From Gammaproteobacteria bacterium (lineage in GTDB: Bacteria > Pseudomonadota > Gammaproteobacteria > Steroidobacterales > Steroidobacteraceae), in contig JANYFY010000009.1 of the NCBI GenBank assembly GCA_025359565.1, positions 372,001-436,000 of the forward strand: 64,000 nt of DNA, written 5' to 3'. This document shows, one piece after another, positions 1 to 9,416 of the stretch (positions are counted from its first letter, which is position 1; every line of letters starts with the position of its first letter). A program made the position numbers and the translations under genes. The notes under the pieces were generated by a model. The model was not told the DNA's origin, made no database searches, and saw nothing but the letters and a program-made list of their open reading frames with translations.

Positions 1-174
1 ATTCGTTTGGAAGACGGAGACCAACTCACGGGACTTGAGCGCATCGATGGGTTAGTGCGCGATGAACAGATCGAGCACAGCGTCGCTGGTGATGGCGAGC
101 CGGGGGATGTGGGCTCGGGTGATAGCGGGTTGGGTGATAGCGGGTTGGGTGATGAAGGTCCAATCGAATCTTAA
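1..174 (+). CDS. gyrA: DNA gyrase subunit A, C-terminal end (partial)
   Basis: Only the last 57 codons are inside the window, ending with TAA at 172-174. The reading begins IRLEDGDQLTGLERIDG, which matches the last strand of the GyrA C-terminal beta-pinwheel, followed by the usual acidic tail. GyrA is the DNA-cleaving and DNA-wrapping subunit of gyrase, which introduces negative supercoils. The acidic tail contains a short tandem duplication (GDSGL twice) encoded by two identical 15-bp units at about 121-150. Position directly before serC is the standard order in beta- and gammaproteobacteria, which supports the call. A longer open frame from 62 in another phase overlaps this tail but is only the upstream extension of serC. 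Confidence 0.85.
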   Translation: MRLEDGDQLTGLERIDGLVRDEQIEHSVAGDGEPGDVGSGDSGLGDSGLGDEGPIES

Positions 175-190
175 AGGAGCGGCTGCTGCT

Positions 191-1267
191 GTGCGCCCGT
201 ACAATTTTTCCGCAGGGCCCGCAACCTTACCGTTTGAAGTGCTTGAACAGGCGCGCGAGGAATTAATTGATTGGAATTCCGGTGGCACATCCGTCATGGA
301 AATTAGTCATCGTAGCAAGGAGTTTATCCGGGTCGCTGCTGAGGCTGAAGCGGATTTGCGTGAACTCGCCGCGATCCCCAACAACTATAAAGTTCTGTTT
401 CTTCAAGGCGGCGCTTCAGGGCAATTTGCGTTTGTCCCCATGAATCTTGCCGTGATGGATTCTTCCGTCGATTACATCAATACGGGGCATTGGTCTCAAA
501 AAGCAATTGACGAGGCTAGTAGGTATAGCAAGGTTCATATTGCGGGTGATGCTGAGGGTAACTATTCGCGGGTTCCGCCGCAGGTTGAATTAAAGTTTGA
601 TCCAAAAGCGAGCTATGTTCACTACACCCCGAACGAAACTATTAGTGGCGTGGAATTCTCCTATGTTCCCGAGACCAACACGGTGCCGTTGGTTGCCGAT
701 ATGTCGTCGAGCATTCTTTCGCGACCGATAGACGTTTCGAAATTTGGCCTTATCTATGCGGGTGCTCAAAAAAATATAGGACCCTCGGGCTTGGTATTAG
801 TTATTGTACGTGAGGATCTCATCGGCCATGCCCGACCGGGGACGCCGGCGGTTTACGATTACAAGGCAATGGCCGACAATGATTCGATGCTGAATACGCC
901 GCCTACTTTTAGTTGGTACATGGCGGGTTTAGTATTCAAGTGGCTGCGCAGACAGGGAGGGCTTGCAGTAATGGGTGAGCGCAATCGACTCAAGGCGGAA
1001 AAACTCTATACCGCCATTGATCGCTCTTCGCTCTATAGTAACCGAGTAGAAAAAGACGCGCGTTCCTGGATGAATGTCACTTTTGATTTTAACAAGCCAG
1101 GGCTGGATCAGCTGTTTGTTGAGCAGGCTGAGCGGGCAGGGTTGAAATACCTGGCTGGTCACCGGGTACGGGGTGGGATACGCGCCAGTATTTACAATGC
1201 GCTACCGCTGACGGGAGTTCTGTTGCTGATTGATTTTATGCGTGAGTTTGAGCGTAAAAACGGCTGA
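191..1267 (+). CDS. serC: phosphoserine aminotransferase SerC
   Basis: SerC is a PLP-dependent class V aminotransferase that converts 3-phosphohydroxypyruvate to phosphoserine in serine synthesis and acts in pyridoxine synthesis. The frame is open from 62, but the protein proper begins VRPYNFSAGPATLPFEV, so I place the start at GTG 191. It has AAAGGAG at 173-179, about 11 bases upstream, and gives 358 residues, the usual family length. The N-terminal NFSAGPA signature, the QGGASGQF phosphate-binding region and the Schiff-base lysine in AGAQKNIGPSG (Lys194) are all present. It lies 16 bp after gyrA and 8 bp before pheA, as the first complete gene of an amino-acid/translation operon. Confidence 0.95.
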   Translation: MRPYNFSAGPATLPFEVLEQAREELIDWNSGGTSVMEISHRSKEFIRVAAEAEADLRELAAIPNNYKVLFLQGGASGQFAFVPMNLAVMDSSVDYINTGHWSQKAIDEASRYSKVHIAGDAEGNYSRVPPQVELKFDPKASYVHYTPNETISGVEFSYVPETNTVPLVADMSSSILSRPIDVSKFGLIYAGAQKNIGPSGLVLVIVREDLIGHARPGTPAVYDYKAMADNDSMLNTPPTFSWYMAGLVFKWLRRQGGLAVMGERNRLKAEKLYTAIDRSSLYSNRVEKDARSWMNVTFDFNKPGLDQLFVEQAERAGLKYLAGHRVRGGIRASIYNALPLTGVLLLIDFMREFERKNG

Positions 1268-1275
1268 GGCATGGC

Positions 1276-2385
1276 ATGGCGAGTCGCAACAAAAAAGTGA
1301 CAAATATAGATTTGGCGAACATTCGCGAAAGTATCGATGGGATCGATGCGCGCATTCATGGCCTGCTTAATGAGCGCGCCAGGTTCGCTCAGGCAGTGGG
1401 CATATCAAAATCTAAGTCCGGTAAAGCGGTGGATTTTTATTGTCCGGAACGTGAAGCTCAAGTGCTGAACCAGGCGATTAAGCGCAATAAAGGCCCCTTG
1501 AGTAACGAGGAAATCGCGAGACTGTTTCGCGAGATCATGTCGGCGTGTTTGGCGCAGCAAGAGCCGTTGAAAGTCGCTTTCTTGGGTCCGGAAGGCACTT
1601 TTACTCAAGCGGCGGTGTTTAAGCATTTTGGATCATCGGTACGCAGTTTGCCGATGTCAGCGATCGACGAAGTGTTCCAAGAAGTAGAAGGAGGCGTCGC
1701 CGATTTTGGGGTGGTGCCGATTGAGAACTCTAGCGAAGGAACCATTAACCACACCTTGGATATGTTTTTGGGATCTGGGCTTAAAATCTGTGGTGAGGTT
1801 GAACTTAGGATTAATCACTACTTGATGGGACGTATGGCCAACAGCTCTGCGATCAAGCGAGTGTGTGCGCACAGCCAAGCGTTGGCGCAATGTCGTGCGT
1901 GGTTAGATGATCAACTGCCCGACATCGAACGTGTGGCGGTTTCGAGTAATGCCGAGGGCGCGCGTCGAGCGCGCGATGAACAAGGGACCGCTGCAATTGC
2001 GGGACGCTCGGCTGCCGAAATTTATGGCCTTAAGGTATTGGCAAATGAAATCGAGGATCGCGCCGACAACACTACGCGCTTCCTGGTAGTGGGTCGAAAA
2101 TTATTTGGCGCGAGCGGTGCGGACCGGACCACGTTGTTGGTGTCTACGGGGGATACCGATGATTCGGGTGCCTTGTTTAGGTTATTAGAACCGTTGGTGG
2201 AGCAGGGGGTTAATATGACGCGGATTGAGTCGCGACCCTCCCATCGACGCAAATGGGATTATGTGTTCTTTATTGATGTGGAGGGACATGTAAGCGATCT
2301 GCCGGTGGCCAAAGCTTTGGCGGCGCTCCAGAAACGTGCTTCGCTGTTTAAGATTTTGGGTTCATACCCGCGGGCTGTCATTTAG
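1276..2385 (+). CDS. pheA: bifunctional chorismate mutase / prephenate dehydratase (P-protein)
   Basis: PheA makes phenylpyruvate from chorismate, committing carbon to phenylalanine. The 369-residue protein has an AroQ-type helical chorismate mutase domain (about residues 8-95), a prephenate dehydratase domain (about 98-275, with the active-site TTRF at 266-269) and a C-terminal ACT domain with the phenylalanine-binding ESRP motif at 318-321, so feedback inhibition by phenylalanine is expected. The ATG at 1276 follows serC by 8 bp. Another ATG at 1271 is out of frame. The stop overlaps the first base of aroA. No hisC or tyrA lies between pheA and aroA, unlike in many relatives. Confidence 0.95.
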   Translation: MASRNKKVTNIDLANIRESIDGIDARIHGLLNERARFAQAVGISKSKSGKAVDFYCPEREAQVLNQAIKRNKGPLSNEEIARLFREIMSACLAQQEPLKVAFLGPEGTFTQAAVFKHFGSSVRSLPMSAIDEVFQEVEGGVADFGVVPIENSSEGTINHTLDMFLGSGLKICGEVELRINHYLMGRMANSSAIKRVCAHSQALAQCRAWLDDQLPDIERVAVSSNAEGARRARDEQGTAAIAGRSAAEIYGLKVLANEIEDRADNTTRFLVVGRKLFGASGADRTTLLVSTGDTDDSGALFRLLEPLVEQGVNMTRIESRPSHRRKWDYVFFIDVEGHVSDLPVAKALAALQKRASLFKILGSYPRAVI

Positions 2386-3698
2386 TGCGGAACTTCGAGG
2401 TGCACCCGGCTCAGCAAGTGTCGGGTACTGCCACCGTGCCGGGCGATAAATCAATTTCACATCGCTCGTTGATGTTAGCGGGAATCGCCGAGGGGTTGAG
2501 TGAAATTAGCGGATTTCTGGCGAGCGATGACTGCCACGCTACACTCCGTGCCATGCGTGCTCTTGGCGTAACGATTGATCAGAGTAGCCCTACCCAGGTC
2601 ACCGTACACGGCGCGGGGTTGCGCGGACTCAAGCCAGGGGGGCACGCGCTTGATATGGGAAATGCGGGCACGGCGATGCGCTTATTCACAGGGTTGCTGG
2701 CTGCTCAAAATTTTGACTCACAATTGATTGGCGATGAGTCGCTGATGAAGCGACCCATGGAACGAGTGGCGTTGCCGTTACGACAAATGGGCGCGGCGGT
2801 AACTACTGCGCAGGGGACACCGCCGGTTAATATCCGCGGTGGCCAGTCGTTACGCGGTATTGAATACAGAATGCCGGTAGCAAGCGCTCAAGTGAAATCC
2901 GCGATACTGCTCGCGGGACTTTACGCAGAAGGAATCAGTACGGTCATCGCGCCCGCCTTAAGTCGCGACCATACTGAACGAATGTTGCGTAGTTTCGGCG
3001 TGCGAGTAGACACCGAGGATCTCACCGTGCGTCTCTATCCCCCGCAGGTTTTGCAGGCGCAACAATTGCAGGTGCCCGGTGATTTTTCTTCGGCCGCCTT
3101 TCTAATAGTGGCTGGGTTGTTAGCGGCCTCTAACGCCGGCCTTTTAATTCAAAATGTCGGTATGAATGCTACACGCTCAGGATTGTTGGAAATTCTCCGC
3201 AGCATGGGCGGGAATATTGAAGTGCAGAATCGGCGCTCCGCGGGCGCGGAGCCCGTGGCGGATTTGTTGGTGAGTAAATCGAGCTTGCACGGAATCGTGG
3301 TGCCGCCGGCGCTAGTCCCATTAGCAATCGATGAATTTCCGGTGTTGTTTGTTGCGGCAGCGGCGGCTTCAGGCGAAAGTTTAGTGTCTGGCGCGGAGGA
3401 ATTACGGGTTAAGGAAAGCGACCGCATTGCAGCAATGAGCGAGGGGTTTAGTGCGTTGGGCGTGGCTCATACCGTGTTGCCGGATGGTATGCGCATCGTT
3501 GGCCGGGGTGATGGCGTGGCTTTCTTCGGGGGAAGGGTTGACAGTCGCGGCGATCACCGCATTGCGATGTCCTTTGTAGTGGCGAGTTTACGAGCCGCAG
3601 GTTCGATAACGATCAGGGATGTCACGAATGTTGCGACTTCCTTCCCTGATTTTGGCCCTCTAGTACGTTCTATAGGTATCGATTTGAATGAAACCTAA
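2385..3698 (+). CDS. aroA: 3-phosphoshikimate 1-carboxyvinyltransferase (EPSP synthase)
   Basis: AroA transfers enolpyruvate from PEP to shikimate-3-phosphate in the shikimate pathway. The 437-residue protein has the N-terminal PGDKSISHR motif (Lys22, Ser23, Arg27), the PEP-binding GNAGTAMR loop near residue 92, SRDHTERM, and the C-terminal ESDRI and DHRIAMS motifs. The start is GTG at 2385, whose first base is the last base of the pheA stop codon, so translation is probably coupled. The 3' end overlaps cmk by 11 bp. The GNAGTAMRL form without the alanine seen in insensitive class II enzymes suggests a class I, glyphosate-sensitive type; this is inference from family knowledge. Confidence 0.95.
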   Translation: MRNFEVHPAQQVSGTATVPGDKSISHRSLMLAGIAEGLSEISGFLASDDCHATLRAMRALGVTIDQSSPTQVTVHGAGLRGLKPGGHALDMGNAGTAMRLFTGLLAAQNFDSQLIGDESLMKRPMERVALPLRQMGAAVTTAQGTPPVNIRGGQSLRGIEYRMPVASAQVKSAILLAGLYAEGISTVIAPALSRDHTERMLRSFGVRVDTEDLTVRLYPPQVLQAQQLQVPGDFSSAAFLIVAGLLAASNAGLLIQNVGMNATRSGLLEILRSMGGNIEVQNRRSAGAEPVADLLVSKSSLHGIVVPPALVPLAIDEFPVLFVAAAAASGESLVSGAEELRVKESDRIAAMSEGFSALGVAHTVLPDGMRIVGRGDGVAFFGGRVDSRGDHRIAMSFVVASLRAAGSITIRDVTNVATSFPDFGPLVRSIGIDLNET

Positions 3699-4374
3699 CG
3701 ACGTGCCCATTATCACGATTGACGGTCCCTCAGGCTCAGGTAAGGGGACGGTGAGTCGTGAGGTGGCGCGCTCCTTGGGTTGGACTTTGTTGGATAGCGG
3801 GGCCTTGTATCGGTTAGTGGCACACGCTGCGCGCTTGCAAAAAATTAACCTTTCAGACGGTTTATCGTTGGCGCGCGTGGCCCAGAGCATGGAAGTCCGC
3901 TTTGGATCCACTGACTTTGGCGATGCGAGAGTGTGGTTAGACGGCCAAGAGGTCACTTCCGCCATTCGAACGGAGCAAGCGGGCAATGATGCTTCTAAAG
4001 TCGCCGCCGAGCGTTCGGTGCGTACGGCGCTGCTCGATCGACAGCGGGGCTTTGCGAATAGGCCTGGATTGGTGGCTGATGGTCGAGATATGGGCACGGT
4101 GGTGTTCCCGGAGGCTGGGTTGAAGATTTTTCTCTACGCAAGTGCCGCAGAGCGTGCTTTAAGGCGTCATAAACAGTTGAAAGAACAGGGGGTTGCTGCT
4201 ACCCTTGCCGCCCTTTCGCTAGAGATAGCCGAGCGTGATTTGCGCGATAGTACGCGCGCCGCATCGCCTCTGGTCGCAAGTGTAGATGCGGAGCTTATCG
4301 ATTCAACGGGAATGTCCGTGAGTTCGGTGGTGGCGCGAGTGCTTAACTTTGCCCGCGGGCGTCTGTCGATTTAG
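3688..4374 (+). CDS. cmk: cytidylate kinase
   Basis: Cmk phosphorylates CMP and dCMP with ATP for nucleotide salvage and DNA synthesis. The 228-residue protein has the P-loop GPSGSGKGT at residues 13-21, the LDSGALYR nucleoside-binding stretch and the DGRDMGTVVFP motif typical of bacterial CMP kinases. Its ATG at 3688 lies inside the end of aroA (11 bp overlap), which suggests translational coupling. The order aroA-cmk-rpsA is conserved across beta- and gammaproteobacteria. Confidence 0.95.
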   Translation: MKPNDVPIITIDGPSGSGKGTVSREVARSLGWTLLDSGALYRLVAHAARLQKINLSDGLSLARVAQSMEVRFGSTDFGDARVWLDGQEVTSAIRTEQAGNDASKVAAERSVRTALLDRQRGFANRPGLVADGRDMGTVVFPEAGLKIFLYASAAERALRRHKQLKEQGVAATLAALSLEIAERDLRDSTRAASPLVASVDAELIDSTGMSVSSVVARVLNFARGRLSI

Positions 4375-4378
4375 GTCG

Positions 4379-4461
4379 CGGTTTTTAAGGATTGAAAACC
4401 GTTTATTTTATTAACCCCTCTGGGCACACGGGATCCGTGCCAGGGAATAGCAAGAGCAAAT
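4379..4461 (+). promoter_or_regulatory. cmk-rpsA intergenic leader with hairpins
   Basis: The 87-bp gap between cmk and rpsA holds an AT-rich inverted repeat, CGGTTTT at 4379-4385 pairing with AAAACCG at 4395-4401, followed by a T-rich stretch. A second small palindrome (CACGG/CCGTG) lies near 4430-4440 just before rpsA. This could be a weak terminator or attenuator for the upstream operon, or the structured leader through which S1 represses its own translation, as shown for E. coli rpsA. Which applies cannot be decided from the sequence. Confidence 0.35.
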
Positions 4462-6132
4462 ATGACAGAAAGTTTTGCGGAACTGTTTGAACAAAGCGTA
4501 GCTAGCCAGCGCATTCGTCCTGGCACCATCCTCAACGGGTTGATTGTCGAAGTAGGCCAGGACTACGTCATCGTCAATGTTGGATTGAAGTCTGAGGCGG
4601 TAATTCCCGCCGACCAATTCAAAAATGAAAAAGGTGAAATTGAAGTAGTCGTGGGTGAGACGGTTGAGGTTGCCTTAGATAGCGTTGAAGACGGTTCGGG
4701 TGAAACTCGGCTGTCGCGAGATAAAGCCAAGCGAGCGCGTACGTGGACGAGGCTTGAGCAGATATTCGAAAAGCAAGAAGTCGTTATTGGAATTATTACG
4801 GGACGCGTGAAGGGCGGATTTACCGTCGAGATCGAGAATGTGCGCGCGTTCTTACCGGGCTCATTGGTGGATGTGCGGCCGGTCCGCGATCCTGCTTACC
4901 TTGAGAATAAGCCGCTTGAATTTAAAGTGATCAAACTCGATCAAAAACGTAACAACGTTGTTGTTTCACGTCGTGCGGTTGTTGAACAAGAATATAGTGC
5001 CGAGCGTTCCGCGTTATTGGATAATCTACAAGAAGGTGCGGCAGTAAAGGGTGTGGTTAAGAACCTTACCGACTACGGTGCATTTGTGGATTTGGGTGGA
5101 ATCGATGGCCTGTTGCATATCACCGATATGGCTTGGAAGCGGGTCAAGCATCCTTCCGAAGTGGTTAAAGTGGGCGAAGAGATCGACGTACGAATATTGA
5201 AGTTCGATCGCGAGCGTCAACGCGTATCGTTGGGTTTGAAGCAACTGGGCGCGGATCCCTGGCAGAACATTGCGCGACGGTACCCGGCCAATACGCGACT
5301 GTTTGGCAAGGTCACCAATATTGCTGATTACGGATGCTTTGTAGAAATAGAAGAGGGAGTCGAGGGCTTGGTGCATGTGTCCGAAATGGATTGGACCAAT
5401 AAGAATGTAAATCCCGCCAAGGTGGTGCATGTCGGCCAAGAAGTTGAAGTCATGGTTCTGGATATCGACGAGGAGCGTCGTCGTATTAGCCTTGGCGTCA
5501 AACAGTGTAAGACCAATCCCTGGAAGGAATTTGGCGAGAACTTTAATCGCGGTGATAAGGTTAGCGGACAAATCAAGTCGATTACAGATTTCGGTATTTT
5601 TATAGGCTTGGCTGGTGGCATTGATGGTCTTGTGCATCTTTCGGACATCTCATGGGATATGCCGGGTGAAGAAGCGGTTCGTAGTTATCAAAAAGCTCAG
5701 CAGGTCGACGCTATGGTATTGTCGATCGATCCGGAGCGCGAGCGTATTAGCTTGGGGATTAAGCAACTCGCCAAGGATCCGTTCTCGGCCTACATTGCCG
5801 AGCATCCGAAAGGTAGTGTCGTACGGGGCGTGGTGCGCGAAGTGGATGCGAAGGGCGCTATTCTCGATCTTGGCAATGGTGTCGACGGCCAATTGCGTGC
5901 GTCGGAATTATCACGCGACCGCGTTGAAGATGCCCGATTGCTGTTGAAAGTTGGCGAGGAGATTGAGGCTAAATTCACGGGTGTTGATCGTAAGGGACGT
6001 AGTATTACCCTGTCCATTAAGGCCAAGGACATTCACGAGGAGCAAGAGGCGATGCAGAATTATCGCACCGACTCGCCCACGGGCACGAGCCTTGGGGATC
6101 TTCTCAAAGAACAAATATCTGGTCAGGACTGA
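4462..6132 (+). CDS. rpsA: 30S ribosomal protein S1
   Basis: S1 binds mRNA upstream of the start codon and helps load structured messages on the 30S subunit. The 556-residue protein contains six S1/OB-fold repeats at roughly residues 18-85, 103-168, 189-257, 274-344, 361-431 and 448-515, the full complement of proteobacterial S1. The first two degenerate repeats are the ribosome-binding part and the rest bind RNA. The repeated signatures GxVxxxxdyGxFV and GlvHxSdm, each followed by RISLG or RVSLG, are visible in repeats 3 to 5. It lies between cmk and ihfB as expected. Confidence 0.97.
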   Translation: MTESFAELFEQSVASQRIRPGTILNGLIVEVGQDYVIVNVGLKSEAVIPADQFKNEKGEIEVVVGETVEVALDSVEDGSGETRLSRDKAKRARTWTRLEQIFEKQEVVIGIITGRVKGGFTVEIENVRAFLPGSLVDVRPVRDPAYLENKPLEFKVIKLDQKRNNVVVSRRAVVEQEYSAERSALLDNLQEGAAVKGVVKNLTDYGAFVDLGGIDGLLHITDMAWKRVKHPSEVVKVGEEIDVRILKFDRERQRVSLGLKQLGADPWQNIARRYPANTRLFGKVTNIADYGCFVEIEEGVEGLVHVSEMDWTNKNVNPAKVVHVGQEVEVMVLDIDEERRRISLGVKQCKTNPWKEFGENFNRGDKVSGQIKSITDFGIFIGLAGGIDGLVHLSDISWDMPGEEAVRSYQKAQQVDAMVLSIDPERERISLGIKQLAKDPFSAYIAEHPKGSVVRGVVREVDAKGAILDLGNGVDGQLRASELSRDRVEDARLLLKVGEEIEAKFTGVDRKGRSITLSIKAKDIHEEQEAMQNYRTDSPTGTSLGDLLKEQISGQD

Positions 6133-6209
6133 GGGAATAAAGACGTGCGCGGGCGATTTCGGCTGCGCGCGTCGTTTTAAAAATGGTTAACGATGTGCAC
6201 GGGTCGATA

Positions 6210-6515
6210 ATGACGAAGTCCGAACTCATTGAAGTCATTTCGACCAAACAAAAACATCTTCCAGCGAAGGACGTTGAACTCGCGGTCAAGCAATTGCTTG
6301 AGATTATGAGCGATGCGTTGGCCACGGGTGAGCGGATCGAGATCCGCGGCTTTGGCAGCTTCTCGTTGCATTTCCGCCCACCGCGTCAGGGGCGCAATCC
6401 AAAAACAGGAGAGGCGGTAGCACTTGCGGGTAAACATGTGCCGCATTTTAAACCCGGTAAAGATCTGCGCGAGCGTGTGAACGACGGCGCGGATCAGCCG
6501 ATTCGGGAGGTATAA
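6210..6515 (+). CDS. ihfB: integration host factor subunit beta
   Basis: IhfB pairs with IhfA (present at about 39.2 kb in this window) to form IHF, a sequence-specific DNA-bending protein used in recombination, replication and sigma-54 transcription. The frame opens at 6183, but the family start [10 protein letters not shown] corresponds to ATG 6210, giving 101 residues. The beta-arm signature [21 protein letters not shown], including the DNA-intercalating proline, is intact. It follows rpsA by 77 bp, the conserved neighbour order. Confidence 0.93.
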   Translation: MTKSELIEVISTKQKHLPAKDVELAVKQLLEIMSDALATGERIEIRGFGSFSLHFRPPRQGRNPKTGEAVALAGKHVPHFKPGKDLRERVNDGADQPIREV

Positions 6516-6521
6516 ACCGTG

Positions 6522-7406
6522 ATGCATAAACAGGCCGTGAAAACGGTCGTATTTCCGGTGGCGGGTCGTGGCACGCGTTTTCTGCCTGCCACTAAAGCGA
6601 GCCCCAAGGAAATGTTGCCGATCGTGGATAAGCCGCTGATCCAATATGCCGTCGAGGAGGCGCTGGCTGCCGGTGCACAGACTCTGGTCTTTATTACCGG
6701 GAGCTCGAAGCGGGCGATCGAGGATCATTTCGACAGCAACCCCGAGCTTGAAGCTGTATTACAGGAACAAGGTAAGCAAGATTTGCTGGATACGCTGCGC
6801 GGTATTTTACCCAGCTCGGCGACCTGCGTTTATATAAGGCAACCTGCGCCTTTGGGACTGGGTCATGCGGTGTTGTGCGCGCGTCCGGTGGTGGGTAACG
6901 CGCCGTTTATGGTGCATCTGGCGGACGACTTAATTGATGCCAATGTGCCATGCTTGAAACAAATGGCCGAGGTGTATGCAGAGTACGGGGGCAGCGTTCT
7001 CGGCGTCCAAACCGTGCCTCGAGGCGATACCGACAAATACGGAATCGTCTCGCTGGAGCGCCAGGTAGCGCCACGCGTGGGTAAAATGTCGCATATTGTT
7101 GAAAAGCCGAAGCCCGATAAAGCCCCTTCGACCTTGGCGGTGGTTGGTCGTTATCTGCTCACGCCCGCGGTGTTTGACGATCTTGCTAAGATTGGCAAGG
7201 GAGCGGGTGGTGAAATTCAATTGACGGATGGTATTGCTCGTTTAATGTTGAGTGAGTCGGTTTACGCCTACGAATTTGAAGGTAAACGTTACGACTGCGG
7301 CAATAAGCTTGGCTACCTGCAAGCGACCGTAGAATATGGTCTGAAGCATGCGAGTTTGGGCAAGGAATTTGCCGTCTATCTCAAAGAGTTTGTTGCCACG
7401 CTATAG
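6522..7406 (+). CDS. galU: UTP-glucose-1-phosphate uridylyltransferase
   Basis: GalU makes UDP-glucose from UTP and glucose-1-phosphate, a precursor for the exopolysaccharide and lipopolysaccharide sugars that the 40-61 kb cluster would use. The nucleotidyltransferase signature [18 protein letters not shown] is near the N-terminus, with the VEKPKP and [10 protein letters not shown] motifs further on. The frame starts GTG-ATG at 6519/6522. I prefer ATG 6522 (294 residues); GGGAGG at 6505-6510 would serve either. Its position right behind ihfB is less usual, since lapA/lapB genes often follow ihfB. Confidence 0.93.
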   Translation: MHKQAVKTVVFPVAGRGTRFLPATKASPKEMLPIVDKPLIQYAVEEALAAGAQTLVFITGSSKRAIEDHFDSNPELEAVLQEQGKQDLLDTLRGILPSSATCVYIRQPAPLGLGHAVLCARPVVGNAPFMVHLADDLIDANVPCLKQMAEVYAEYGGSVLGVQTVPRGDTDKYGIVSLERQVAPRVGKMSHIVEKPKPDKAPSTLAVVGRYLLTPAVFDDLAKIGKGAGGEIQLTDGIARLMLSESVYAYEFEGKRYDCGNKLGYLQATVEYGLKHASLGKEFAVYLKEFVATL

Positions 7407-7414
7407 GCGGCTGG

Positions 7415-7729
7415 TTGCGCGTCGCTGGGGCGCGCCGTTCAACCGCAATCAATCAGCATTGTCTGCTGATACGAATTTCCCTGGGGCTCGCGTCCTTGCT
7501 GGAACGTTGGTCAAATGGCGAAAAGGATGCCTACGATCAATTGCTGACCCATTTGTATGGCGATATTCACGCCATTGCCGTCCGGCAATTGCATCGTGAA
7601 CGCTATCTCACCATGCGGCCCACTGCACTCGTCCACGAAGTATATTTGCGACTGTCGCAGGTGCGCAAGATGCAGTGGCAGGACCGTGCATACTTCTTGT
7701 CGATGGCGACGACAATCGCGCGCAAATGA
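7415..7729 (+). pseudogene. ECF-type sigma factor, 3'-truncated remnant
   Basis: The 104-residue reading resembles the N-terminal half of the ECF-like sigma family with the conserved core LLERWSNGEKDAYDQLL, RPTALVHEVYLRL and WQDRAYFLSMA (sigma region 2, DNA melting and -10 recognition). It stops at ATIARK, exactly where the family normally continues into the linker and the promoter -35 binding region 4. Only 9 bp later the minus-strand rhlE gene ends, so the C-terminal half is gone. The exact start is uncertain. A region-2-only fragment is unlikely to be a working sigma factor, so I call it a remnant from a rearrangement at the rhlE edge. Confidence 0.65.
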
Positions 7730-7738
7730 GTTGTACGA

Positions 7739-9127
7739 TTAGTTAAATCGTCCCCGTGTTTGACCGCCCCTTGATCCGCTATTGCCGCTGCTGCCGGCGC
7801 CGCTGCCGCTGCGCGACACTGCGCTGCCGTGACGCGACCCGCCGCTGTGGCGCGAGCCACCCGATCCACCGCTGCCGGCATGGCCTGTGCCGCTGCCGGT
7901 CGCGCGTCTGGAGTCTGGGCGTTCGCCACGGCTGCCTTGTCTACTCGCACCGTGCGAGGGGCGCTGAAATTGCGCGGGAGCGGGTACGCTGTCAAGAATT
8001 TTGAATATGGGTGTATTGACGGTGGGAATCGCACGGCGAAGTACCCTCTCAATGTCACGTAGCAGTCCCGATTCATCCGACGAGACTAAGGATATGGCTT
8101 CGCCAGCGGAACCGGCGCGACCGGTGCGACCAATGCGATGCACATAATCTTCAGGAACATTAGGAAGCTCGTAGTTCACTACCTGCGGTAATTCTTTGAT
8201 ATCAAGGCCGCGAGCGGCGACTTCGGTGGCAACCAATGCGGTGACCTGTCCGCGTTTGAACATGTCGAGTGCTTTGACCCGAGCGCCTTGGCTTTTATTG
8301 CCGTGAATGGCGGCAGCCTGAATACCCGCACTTTCCAATTGTTGCGTCAGCCGATTAGCGCCGTGTTTTGTGCGAGTAAAAATCAGGACTTGATGCCACT
8401 TACCTTCTTGGATTAAATGCACCAGCAAATGTCGTTTGTGTTCCTTTTGCACTCGATACGCGCGCTGCTCCACTAACTCAATCGGCGAATTGCGAGCTGC
8501 AACTTGAATGGATAAGGGATTGTGGAGCAGCCGTTCTGCTAAGCCGCGAATGTCGTCAGAATAAGTCGCCGAGAACAATAAATTCTGTCTTTTTTGCGGC
8601 AGTAATTTGATGATGCGACGGATATCTGGAATGAAGCCCATATCTAACATGCGATCCGCTTCATCGAGTACGAGTACTTGAACCTTGGACAAATCGACGG
8701 CGCGTTGTTGGGCGAGATCGAGTAGGCGACCCGGCGTCGCCACCAAAATATCGCAGCCATTGCGTAGCGCCGTCATCTGAGGATTGATGCTGACCCCGCC
8801 GAATATTTGGTAGGTTCGAAGTTGCAAATACTTGCCGTAATTGCGCGAGCTTTCAGCCACTTGAGCCGCAAGTTCACGGGTGGGTGTGAGCACCAACGCG
8901 CGGGGAGCGCGGCTATTGGTATGGGTAGTATCGGCATGCAATAGCTGAAGAATGGGCAGCACGAAGCCCGCCGTCTTGCCGGTGCCGGTTTGTGCGCCTG
9001 CGAGTACGTCGCGTCCCGAGAGCACGGCCGGAATGGCTTGCAGTTGAATAGGAGAGGGAGTGTCGTAGCCTTTATCGGCCACAGCACGGAGTAATTCGGG
9101 CATAAGCCCGAGATCGGAAAATGACAT
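7739..9127 (-). CDS. rhlE: DEAD-box ATP-dependent RNA helicase RhlE
   Basis: RhlE-type helicases remodel RNA in ribosome assembly and mRNA decay. The 462-residue protein has the Q motif (about 22-30), AQTGTGKT Walker A (45-52), PTRELA, the DEAD box at 155-158, SAT at 186-188, then the second RecA domain with HRIGRTGR. From about residue 385 the tail is a low-complexity Gly/Ser/Arg/His-rich extension ending [10 protein letters not shown], a typical RNA-binding disordered tail of this subfamily. The start has AAGGA about 6-9 bases upstream on the minus strand. It stands alone between the sigma remnant and glcB. Confidence 0.94.
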   Translation of the reverse strand: MSFSDLGLMPELLRAVADKGYDTPSPIQLQAIPAVLSGRDVLAGAQTGTGKTAGFVLPILQLLHADTTHTNSRAPRALVLTPTRELAAQVAESSRNYGKYLQLRTYQIFGGVSINPQMTALRNGCDILVATPGRLLDLAQQRAVDLSKVQVLVLDEADRMLDMGFIPDIRRIIKLLPQKRQNLLFSATYSDDIRGLAERLLHNPLSIQVAARNSPIELVEQRAYRVQKEHKRHLLVHLIQEGKWHQVLIFTRTKHGANRLTQQLESAGIQAAAIHGNKSQGARVKALDMFKRGQVTALVATEVAARGLDIKELPQVVNYELPNVPEDYVHRIGRTGRAGSAGEAISLVSSDESGLLRDIERVLRRAIPTVNTPIFKILDSVPAPAQFQRPSHGASRQGSRGERPDSRRATGSGTGHAGSGGSGGSRHSGGSRHGSAVSRSGSGAGSSGNSGSRGGQTRGRFN

Positions 9128-9354
9128 TTAAAATCCTTAAAGATTTGGACTCGCACGACGAAGCTTTTAGCTTCACAGCGGTCAGCAGCGAGGGAGGGTA
9201 AATAAACGGAGTGCGCCTAAGGACGGACCGCGAGCTTTAAGTGGCACTGACCGAGTACCAACTTTCTAAAGCTGCCATAAGCTTACACGGTTGTAGTGTT
9301 TACGTCCAATTTGTAGTGTGCCTCGGCCTTAGGGTGTTGAATTGACGAGGGGCG

Positions 9355-9416
9355 CGTCGCTAAGCCCGCTGCCAAGGACGTCGCTAAGCCATAGTATTGC
9401 GCCGGGTTGCTAAGCA
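9355..9416. repeat. short repeats in the rhlE-glcB gap
   Basis: The 282-bp gap 9128-9409 holds the rhlE leader and the 3' flank of glcB. Near glcB the 12-mer CGTCGCTAAGCC occurs at 9355-9366 and again at 9379-9390, 24 bp apart, with a degenerate third copy (TTGCTAAGC) overlapping the end of glcB. Two or three short copies are too few for any named element. I see no gene or clear terminator elsewhere in the gap. Confidence 0.4.

Noticed and set aside
62-190. Longer serC start at 62
   Set aside because: This segment overlaps the gyrA tail and adds residues absent from the SerC family; GTG 191 has a good ribosome binding site.
5026-5637. 203-residue minus-strand open frame
   Set aside because: It lies entirely inside rpsA and shows no family pattern; it is the reverse of the repeated S1 domains.
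9355-9416. Repeats with 24-bp period as a small CRISPR array
   Set aside because: Only two full 12-bp copies and one degenerate copy, no consistent repeat/spacer length and no cas genes.
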